This document shows, in pieces, positions 51,443-56,652 of a stretch of DNA of 56,652 nt. How positions within the stretch are numbered: the first letter of the stretch is position 1; each line of letters opens with the position of its first letter. The notes under the pieces are model-generated. The model did not search any database and was not told the origin of the DNA. It saw only the letters and a program-made list of their open reading frames with translations. Source of the stretch: Christensenella sp. UBA4247 (GTDB taxonomy: Bacteria; Bacillota; Clostridia; Christensenellales; CAG-1252); contig DGWX01000022.1 of the NCBI GenBank assembly GCA_002395405.1, positions 4,039 through 60,690 on the forward strand, in the 5' to 3' direction. The position numbers and the translations under genes were made by a program.

Positions 51443-51978
51443 TGAAAAGAATCACCGCGAAAGAAATTGCGCTATCGGGCGTTACGGCGGCTCTCGCCGT
51501 GATCTCGGTAGTGCTTTCTTATTATGTGGACGTTATGACGCTCGTGTTTTACGCGCTCTCGTCCGTTTGCCTGTCGTTACCTTTGATCGCGGGGAGCGGC
51601 AGAGGCGCCGTTCTGTCTTACGTCGCGGCAGGCGGCTTGTCCTTTTTGTTCGTCGGTTATCTCGGATTTATTCCCTTTGCCTTGATGTTCGGACCCTATC
51701 CGATCCTGTTTTATTATCTTAAAAAATATTTGAAAAAACCTTTGTTTTGCCTTCCGATCAAGATCGCTTTTGCAAACTGGGCGTTCTTTGCGAGTTTTTT
51801 CGCAATGAGCCTGACCTTAGACGATTTTCCGATCTTGTCCTCCTTGCCCGATTGGGGCAAATACCTCGTCCTTGCCGTGGGGCTGACTTTGGTTTTCGTT
51901 TTATTCGATTTTGCTTTCAGCGGGCTTTATGCCACCCTCGAAAAGCGCTTCGGAAAGATCCTCGGGAAAGGGATTTAG
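51442..51978 (+). CDS. integral membrane protein, possibly ECF S-component-like
   Basis: The 178-residue protein has about five to six helices. The N-terminal pattern ITAKEIALSGVTAALAVISVVLSYY and the central GYLGFIPFALMFGPYPILFYY look like vitamin-type S components or DUF2232-like proteins, but no substrate motif is recognisable. The ATG at 51442 overlaps the stop of the J-like gene (TGATG). It overlaps the convergent small gene by four bases at its end. Confidence 0.6.
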   Translation: MKRITAKEIALSGVTAALAVISVVLSYYVDVMTLVFYALSSVCLSLPLIAGSGRGAVLSYVAAGGLSFLFVGYLGFIPFALMFGPYPILFYYLKKYLKKPLFCLPIKIAFANWAFFASFFAMSLTLDDFPILSSLPDWGKYLVLAVGLTLVFVLFDFAFSGLYATLEKRFGKILGKGI

Positions 51979-52148
51979 TTCCTTAGCCCGCATCCGCAAC
52001 TGTTCGTGCCGTTTGCGTCCGACCCCGAAACGAGGAAAGCGAGCGCGAGAACGATGAGGGTCAGATTTTCGCTCGTCAGTTCGCCGTCACCCCCGAACGT
52101 GTAGATCAAAAGAAGCAATAAGATCAAAAGCATTCCGCCGTTTTGCAT
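51975..52148 (-). CDS. small hydrophobic protein with a Cys-Gly-Cys tail
   Basis: This 57-residue protein has two short hydrophobic helices (MLLILLLLLIYTF and LTLIVLALAFLVSG) and ends NSCGCGLRN. A strong AAAGGAGG precedes the ATG at 52148, which supports expression and fixes the start. The size and layout recall small clostridial spore- or envelope-associated peptides, but I cannot name a family. It is divergent from arsR. Confidence 0.6.
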   Translation of the reverse strand: MQNGGMLLILLLLLIYTFGGDGELTSENLTLIVLALAFLVSGSDANGTNSCGCGLRN

Positions 52149-52206
52149 ACATCCTCCTTTTCGCGAAAACTCCCCGAAAAAACGTTTTTTTCGAGCGGAT
52201 TTCGCA

Positions 52207-52235
52207 TTGACAGTTTGATATATGCGTTTTACCAT
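52207..52235 (+). promoter_or_regulatory. promoter of arsR, predicting a leaderless GTG start
   Basis: A perfect TTGACA (52207-52212) and TACCAT (52230-52235) are 17 bp apart. A GTG codon in the arsR frame begins six bases after the -10 box. Confidence 0.65.
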
Positions 52236-52241
52236 AAAACT

Positions 52242-52595
52242 GTGAATGCTCGATCGGGCGGATGCGCCCTTAAACTATCCGAACACGACGAAAACGTGAT
52301 TCGCTATTATCTCCCGAAAAACGAAGTCGCCGCCGATCTCGCGGATTTCTTTTCGGTTTTTTCAGACGCAACGCGCGTTAAGATCCTTTCTTCTCTTTGT
52401 ATAACGGAAATGTGCGTAACCGATCTTTGTTTGATGCTTGACCAGAACCAAAGTACCGTTTCGCACCAACTTGCCTTTTTGCGCTCCCTCCGCCTCGTAA
52501 AAACCCGCAGAGTGGGCAAAATCGTTTATTATTCGATCGGGAATCAATACATTTTGAACGTTTTGGATACGGGAATATCTTTTCTCGGGTTTTAA
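52242..52595 (+). CDS. ArsR/SmtB-family transcriptional regulator
   Basis: The 117-residue winged-helix regulator shows LADFFSVFSDATRVKILSSL, EMCVTDLCLML (position of the metal-binding ELCVCDL motif), QSTVSHQLAFLRSLRLV and KIVYYSIGNQYI. I place the start at GTG 52242, immediately after the promoter, rather than at the in-frame ATG at 52143, which would overlap the divergent gene and its ribosome binding site and precede the promoter. Two cysteines in the helix suggest metal sensing. The regulated gene may be the divergent small protein or arsR itself. Confidence 0.85.
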   Translation: MNARSGGCALKLSEHDENVIRYYLPKNEVAADLADFFSVFSDATRVKILSSLCITEMCVTDLCLMLDQNQSTVSHQLAFLRSLRLVKTRRVGKIVYYSIGNQYILNVLDTGISFLGF

Positions 52596-52710
52596 CTTTG
52601 CGCGGAAAAAACCAAAGAGAAAACCCGATATAAAGGAAAAGAGAACGCAATTTCGAAGAACGGCGCTCTCCTCGAATGAAGAATCCCTTTTGTTTTTACC
52701 TCGGGCGTAG

Positions 52711-52716
52711 TATAAT
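52711..52716 (+). promoter_or_regulatory. -10 box of uvrC, predicting a leaderless mRNA
   Basis: A perfect TATAAT lies six bases before the uvrC ATG, with no ribosome binding site. The -35 position (52688-52693, TTTTGT) is poor. Confidence 0.55.
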
Positions 52717-52722
52717 AAAGCT

Positions 52723-54564
52723 ATGAACGAAAAGATCCGCGTAAAACTCAAAGAACTGCCGAATGACAGCGGCGTTTATAAGATGCTGGACGAAAGGGGA
52801 GAGATCATATACGTCGGCAAGGCGAAAAATCTCAAAAACCGCGTTCGTTCCTATTGGAACGCTTCTCCCAAAGGGGAAAAAGTCCTCGCTATGGTTCAAA
52901 AGGTCGAGGATTTCGATTATATCATTACTCGTACCGAAGAGGAAGCTCTCGTTCTCGAAAATAATTTAATCAAACTGCATAAACCGTTTTACAATATTCT
53001 GCTGAAAGACGATAAGCTCTATCCCTTTCTTCGTATCGACGTATCGAAACCCTTTCCGAAAGTGGAAGTGATCCGCCGATTGAAAGCGGATCGGGCGCGC
53101 TATTTCGGTCCGTATATGGTGGGGATCTCGGCGGCGGAAATGCTGAAACTCATCCATTCGGCGTTTCCCGTTCGCGATTGCGCGCTCAATATGGAAAAGA
53201 TCCCGAAGAACCATCGCCCGTGCTTAAACGCGCATATCGGGCGTTGCTTGGCGCCGTGTACGGGGAAAGTATCGAAAGAAGCGTATCGCGCGGTTCTTAC
53301 CGACGTTATTTCCTTCTTAAACGGAAACGACGATACGATCAGAGACAATCTCGAACGCAAAATGCGAGAAGCGTCGGAAAATATGCAGTACGAGCAGGCG
53401 ATATTTTATCGCGATCAGATCGCGACGCTGGAAAAGATGATCCGCCGTCAGATCGCCGCGCTGCCCAAAGATTTCAATCTCGACGTGTTCGGGATCGCTT
53501 CGGGCGGAGACGGAATGGCGGTCGCCACCGTTCTCGTTCGCGGCGGCAAGATCGTGGGCGGCGAAAAGTTCGCGATCCGCGACGGTAGTATCGATCTTGC
53601 GGGAACATTATCCAGCTTTATCAATCGCTATTATGACGAAGGCGTGGTTTGCGAAGGGGTCGTAACTTCGTATCCCCTGCCGGACGAAGCGGCGCTTTCC
53701 GCCGTATTATCCCGGAAAAAGGGAGAAAAAGTAACCGTTTCGTCGCCGAAGAGCGGCGTAAGGCGGCAGCTTGCCGAAATCGCCACGAAGAACGCGCTCG
53801 AATACCTTTCCCGATCAACGGAAGAATTGTCGCGCAAAGAGCGCCTGACGACGGGCGCTTGTAAAAATCTCGCCGATCTTTTGGGACTTTCCTCTTCGCT
53901 CGATCGTATCGAGTGTTTCGATATCAGCCATATCAGCGGAACGGATAAAGTCAGCTCGATGGTCGTGTTTACCAAAGGAGAGAAGGACGCGAAAATGTAT
54001 CGAACGTTTCGCATTAAAACGGTGGAAGGGAATAATGACTTCGCTTGTATGAAAGAAACGCTGTCTCGCCGATTCGCGCGCCTGAAAGAAGGAAAAGATC
54101 TTTCTTTCGGTACGCGCCCCGATCTCCTTGTTATAGACGGCGGTATCGGGCAAGTCCATTACGCGATGGAAGCGATGAAAGAAGCGGGAGAAAATATTCC
54201 GATGATCGGCCTTGCCGAACGGGAAGAGATCATCGTTTTAACGACGGGAGAAGAGATCGTTCTTCCGAAATCCGCGTTTGCGCTACGCCTTTTGATCCGA
54301 ATTCGAGACGAAGCGCACCGCTTTGCGATCACCTTCCACAGAAAGCTTCGCGCGAAACGCAGTATTAAAAGCTTGCTTCTCGAAATAGACGGAGTAGGCG
54401 AAAAAACGGTCAAAGCGCTCCATAAAGCGTTCGGCTCGTTAGACGAACTCAGGACGGCGTCCGCGTCCGAGATCGCCTCGGTCAAGGGCGTTACGCGCCC
54501 CTCCGCCGAAAAGATATTCGCCTTTTTCCGCGAAAGAGAAAAAGCCGCCGAAGGGCGCGAATGA
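52723..54564 (+). CDS. uvrC: excinuclease ABC subunit C
   Basis: UvrC makes the two incisions around DNA lesions in nucleotide excision repair. It has the N-terminal GIY-YIG nuclease (SGVYKMLDERGEIIYVGKAKNLKNRV), a UVR helix pair (MREASENMQYEQAIFYRDQI), the C-terminal RNase H-like nuclease (RIECFDISHISGTDKVSSMV, LLVIDGGIGQVHYA) and helix-hairpin-helix motifs at the end (EIDGVGEKTVKALHKAFGS). The 613-residue length is normal. The ATG follows TATAAT by six bases. A terminator lies just downstream. Confidence 0.96.
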   Translation: MNEKIRVKLKELPNDSGVYKMLDERGEIIYVGKAKNLKNRVRSYWNASPKGEKVLAMVQKVEDFDYIITRTEEEALVLENNLIKLHKPFYNILLKDDKLYPFLRIDVSKPFPKVEVIRRLKADRARYFGPYMVGISAAEMLKLIHSAFPVRDCALNMEKIPKNHRPCLNAHIGRCLAPCTGKVSKEAYRAVLTDVISFLNGNDDTIRDNLERKMREASENMQYEQAIFYRDQIATLEKMIRRQIAALPKDFNLDVFGIASGGDGMAVATVLVRGGKIVGGEKFAIRDGSIDLAGTLSSFINRYYDEGVVCEGVVTSYPLPDEAALSAVLSRKKGEKVTVSSPKSGVRRQLAEIATKNALEYLSRSTEELSRKERLTTGACKNLADLLGLSSSLDRIECFDISHISGTDKVSSMVVFTKGEKDAKMYRTFRIKTVEGNNDFACMKETLSRRFARLKEGKDLSFGTRPDLLVIDGGIGQVHYAMEAMKEAGENIPMIGLAEREEIIVLTTGEEIVLPKSAFALRLLIRIRDEAHRFAITFHRKLRAKRSIKSLLLEIDGVGEKTVKALHKAFGSLDELRTASASEIASVKGVTRPSAEKIFAFFREREKAAEGRE

Positions 54565-54566
54565 GA

Positions 54567-54592
54567 AACGGCCGCTTTTGCGGCGCCGTTTT
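54567..54592 (+). terminator. terminator after uvrC
   Basis: AACGGCCGC and GCGGCGCCGTT form an imperfect stem followed by TTTTTTAT. Confidence 0.75.
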
Positions 54593-54663
54593 TTATGCCG
54601 CGCATGCAAGCGACCCCTATCGGTTTTCCCGCATGGGGATTCTCCGTTTCAAAATAAATTTTA

Positions 54664-54692
54664 TTGCTTAACTACTTTTAATAAGCTATAAT
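54664..54692 (+). promoter_or_regulatory. promoter of the HAD phosphatase gene
   Basis: TTGCTT (54664-54669) and TATAAT (54687-54692) are 17 bp apart. The predicted leader is about 12 nt with no clear ribosome binding site. Confidence 0.6.
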
Positions 54693-54710
54693 TATTTTAT
54701 ACGGTGCATT

Positions 54711-55520
54711 ATGAAATACTCTTTGATAGCAAGTGATTTTGACGGAACGATTTATGACGGAAAAACCGTCAGTCCGCGCGTGATCCGCGCGATCGCCTCT
54801 TTTCGCGAGGCAGGGGGGATCTTTGCGATCGCCACGGGAAGGGTCTTTTCTTCGATTCAAAAAAAGATCCCGTCCGTAGGGGCGGACGACTATTGCATCG
54901 CCGCGCAAGGGTCTGCGTTTTATCGCGCGTCCACGGGCGAAGTCCTCGGGCGTTTCCCTCTTCCGCGTGAAGTCGCGATGCAAGCGCTCGCATATTTTGA
55001 AGAGAGGAACATCATTTGCCACGCGTATGCGGATAGCGAATATTACGTATCCAAGGCGAACCGCATGACGGACGTTTACGCTTCGTATTGCGAGGTTCTC
55101 CCGACCGTTGCCGATATGCCGCTTTCTTCCTATCTTCGCCCCGACTTTTCCCCGAATAAGATCATGGGGATCGTTCCGGCTCTCGAGATGGATCAAACGA
55201 TCGAAGAGGTCAAAAAACTCCTTGGGGATCAAGTGGAAGTCACCAAAAGTTCTCCGATCTTTCTCGAAATCACGAGTGCTTCGGCAGGGAAAGGAAACGC
55301 GCTCGTCGCGCTTGCGAAGTATCTCGGCGTTCCCATGGAAAAAACGGTCGCGGTGGGAGACAATCTAAACGATCTTTCGATGATCCGCGCGGCAGGTCTC
55401 GGCGCGGCGGTCGGAAACGCGGTGGACGAATTGAAAAGCGCAGCGGACGCTCTTCTCCCTCCGATCGGAGAGGACGGAGTCGCCGTTTTGATCGAAAAGA
55501 TATTGAAAAAAGAAATTTGA
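54711..55520 (+). CDS. Cof-type HAD-IIB family phosphatase
   Basis: The 269-residue hydrolase has HAD motif I DFDGTIYDG near the N terminus, motif II/cap transition FAIATGR, the conserved Lys region (SAGKGNALVALAKYLGV) and motif IV GDNLNDLSMI. Cof-type enzymes remove phosphate from sugar phosphates or flavin and pyridoxal cofactors, so the substrate is open. hprK follows after 44 bp. Confidence 0.92.
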   Translation: MKYSLIASDFDGTIYDGKTVSPRVIRAIASFREAGGIFAIATGRVFSSIQKKIPSVGADDYCIAAQGSAFYRASTGEVLGRFPLPREVAMQALAYFEERNIICHAYADSEYYVSKANRMTDVYASYCEVLPTVADMPLSSYLRPDFSPNKIMGIVPALEMDQTIEEVKKLLGDQVEVTKSSPIFLEITSASAGKGNALVALAKYLGVPMEKTVAVGDNLNDLSMIRAAGLGAAVGNAVDELKSAADALLPPIGEDGVAVLIEKILKKEI

Positions 55521-55564
55521 CGCGGAAATCGAAAAGACTCTCTTACGGAGAAAAAGGAGGGCGT

Positions 55565-56512
55565 ATGCTCGGACGATATAACAGAGAAAAAGAGGAAAAA
55601 GGCGTAAGCGCCGTCTCCGCGGAAGCTTTTGCCGCCGCGCTGTCTTTGTCGCCCGTTTGCTTGCCGGCAAACGCTTCTTTGACCTTTTCCACGCCCGCGG
55701 TTTGTAGGCCGGGGCTTTTCCTTGCGGGGTACGAAGAGTTTTTCGCAAAAAGCCGCGTGGTCGTGTTCGGAAGTGCGGAAATGAGCTTTGCCGATCATTT
55801 GCCCAAAGAGGTCTTGCTCGAGCGGGCGAGGCGCCTTTTTGCCTTGAAGATCCCTTGCGCCGTGATCGCGAGAGGGATCAAACCTCTGCCCGAGCTCGTT
55901 CGGGCTGCGGAAGAAAATCGGATCCCGCTCTTTTCCTCTAAGGAGATAACGGGCGTTATCGGCAGAAAAATCAGCGACTATATTACGAGCGCGCTTGCGG
56001 AAAAGATCACGATACACGGCGTCCTTGCGGACGTAGCGGGTATGGGCGTTCTCCTAACGGGGAAAAGCGGCATCGGGAAAAGCGAAGTTGCGCTCGAACT
56101 TGTCCATAGAGGGCATAGGCTCGTTGCGGATGACAGCGTCATAATCAAGAAAAAAGGCGAGATTTTGATCGGAAGCGCGCCCGACACGATCCGACATATG
56201 CTCGAAATTCGCGGCGTCGGGATCATCAACGTTGAAAGAATGTTCGGTTCGGTGGCGGTCCGAGTCAATAAATCGGTGGACGCGGTCTTCGAACTTTCGG
56301 AATGGGAAGAAGGAAAGACGTATGAGCGGATCGGAGCGGAAAACCTTCAAACGGAGATCCTCGGCGTAAGCCTTCCCAAACTCGAGATCCCCGTCAAAGC
56401 GGGTAGGAACCTCTGCGTTGTCATCGAAGCGGCGGTCGCTTCGCTGAGACTGAAAGAAATGGGATACAGCGCGCCTGCGGAACTCGAAAAACGGCTCGAA
56501 CAAAGCGAATAA
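55565..56512 (+). CDS. hprK: HPr kinase/phosphorylase
   Basis: HprK phosphorylates and dephosphorylates Ser46 of HPr, the centre of carbon catabolite control in Firmicutes. The N-terminal domain is followed by Walker A TGKSGIGKSEVALEL, the DDSV segment and the HprK signature MLEIRGVGIINVERMFG. I chose the ATG at 55565 because AGGAGG precedes it. The length (315) is normal. In Firmicutes hprK is usually followed by cell-envelope and regulatory genes, as here. Confidence 0.95.
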   Translation: MLGRYNREKEEKGVSAVSAEAFAAALSLSPVCLPANASLTFSTPAVCRPGLFLAGYEEFFAKSRVVVFGSAEMSFADHLPKEVLLERARRLFALKIPCAVIARGIKPLPELVRAAEENRIPLFSSKEITGVIGRKISDYITSALAEKITIHGVLADVAGMGVLLTGKSGIGKSEVALELVHRGHRLVADDSVIIKKKGEILIGSAPDTIRHMLEIRGVGIINVERMFGSVAVRVNKSVDAVFELSEWEEGKTYERIGAENLQTEILGVSLPKLEIPVKAGRNLCVVIEAAVASLRLKEMGYSAPAELEKRLEQSE

Positions 56513-56534
56513 TAATCGCGGCTTTTTCTCCATA

Positions 56535-56540
56535 TACTAT
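56535..56540 (+). promoter_or_regulatory. possible -10 box of the murB-like gene, leaderless arrangement
   Basis: TACTAT (overlapping TATACT at 56533-56538) lies six bases before the ATG at 56547. The -35 region is poor and no ribosome binding site is seen. Confidence 0.4.
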
Positions 56541-56546
56541 ATCGCT

Positions 56547-56652
56547 ATGCAGGTTTGGTTTAAGGAGATAAAAGAGGAACTCGGCAAAGCGAATATCCCC
56601 TATCGGGAATGGGTAAAGGGAGGCGAGCTGACAACGTTCGGCTCGGGAGGCT
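56547..56652 (+). CDS. murB: start of a probable UDP-N-acetylenolpyruvoylglucosamine reductase (partial)
   Basis: The frame opens MQVWFKEIKEELGKANIPY and reaches ELTTFGSGG at the window edge, resembling the MurB N-terminal FAD-binding start (TTF-x-GG). MurB makes UDP-MurNAc for peptidoglycan. The gene order hprK-murB is common in Clostridia, which supports the call. Only about 35 residues are visible, so the assignment is tentative. Confidence 0.55.
   Translation, partial: MQVWFKEIKEELGKANIPYREWVKGGELTTFGSGG

Noticed and set aside
52143..52241. Longer ArsR starting at ATG 52143
   Set aside because: The extension overlaps the divergent gene's ribosome binding site and the consensus promoter and does not resemble ArsR; the GTG at 52242 is favoured.

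Overview
The window is a gene-dense stretch of a bacterial chromosome, most likely from an uncultured gut-type member of the Bacillota (class Clostridia). The evidence is indirect but consistent: a germination protease (gpr), HPr kinase/phosphorylase, CdaA, DUF4364, DUF1667, DUF5685, a Re-citrate-synthase-type enzyme, clostridial gene order around rpmE-DUF1385-prmC-prfA, AGGAGG-type ribosome binding sites and lipoprotein signal peptides of Gram-positive style. No rRNA or phylogenetic marker fixes the genus.

Layout. 1-6.8 kb: a secreted NlpC/P60 lipoprotein, a PadR regulator, then a tightly overlapping four-gene unit (SF1 helicase, coiled-coil protein, membrane-anchored beta-helix protein, small membrane protein) that I cannot match to a known system. 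6.9-10.9 kb: bifunctional Rel, an FMN-riboswitch-controlled ECF substrate-binding protein, and a lipoprotein. 11-16.2 kb: HflX with an extra N-terminal domain carrying a complete JAMM signature, dUTPase, a reverse-strand rpsT operon, gpr and murI. 16.3-19.9 kb: a COG2509 flavoprotein, UDP-galactopyranose mutase, a membrane protein and tRNA-Leu(CAA). 20.3-26.6 kb: a seven-gene coupled run (pyrophosphatase, GlpA-like and partner flavoprotein, DUF1667, DNA polymerase III delta, a membrane protein and a degenerate M28-like protein). 26.7-31.1 kb: CdaA, DUF1015, aspartate kinase and ROK kinase. 31.2-32.5 kb: an intact IS110-family element with a candidate guide (bridge) RNA. 32.6-36.3 kb: a CsoR repressor with a G-tract operator, a P1B ATPase with an extreme His/Cys/Asp tract, and an MDR protein without zinc ligands. 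36.3-42.3 kb: lipoprotein, EamA transporter, YbaK and an ABC exporter. 42.4-47 kb: rpmE, a DUF1385-PrmC fusion, prfA and a Re-citrate-synthase-like enzyme. 47-52.6 kb: P-loop protein, thrC, trpS, DUF5685, a J-like protein, membrane protein, a small hydrophobic peptide and ArsR. 52.7-56.65 kb: uvrC, a HAD phosphatase, hprK and the start of a murB-like gene.

How the parts work together: most genes are housekeeping (ppGpp and c-di-AMP signalling, translation, cell wall, carbon and aspartate-family metabolism, metal efflux). The strongest unexpected signal is regulatory. Several genes start exactly where transcription should begin (about six bases after a -10 box, usually with a -35 box 17 bp further up, and no ribosome binding site). 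This points to leaderless mRNAs existing beside ordinary Shine-Dalgarno genes. Other unusual points are the JAMM-HflX fusion, the helicase/beta-helix operon, the IS110 leader RNA and the DUF1385-PrmC fusion.
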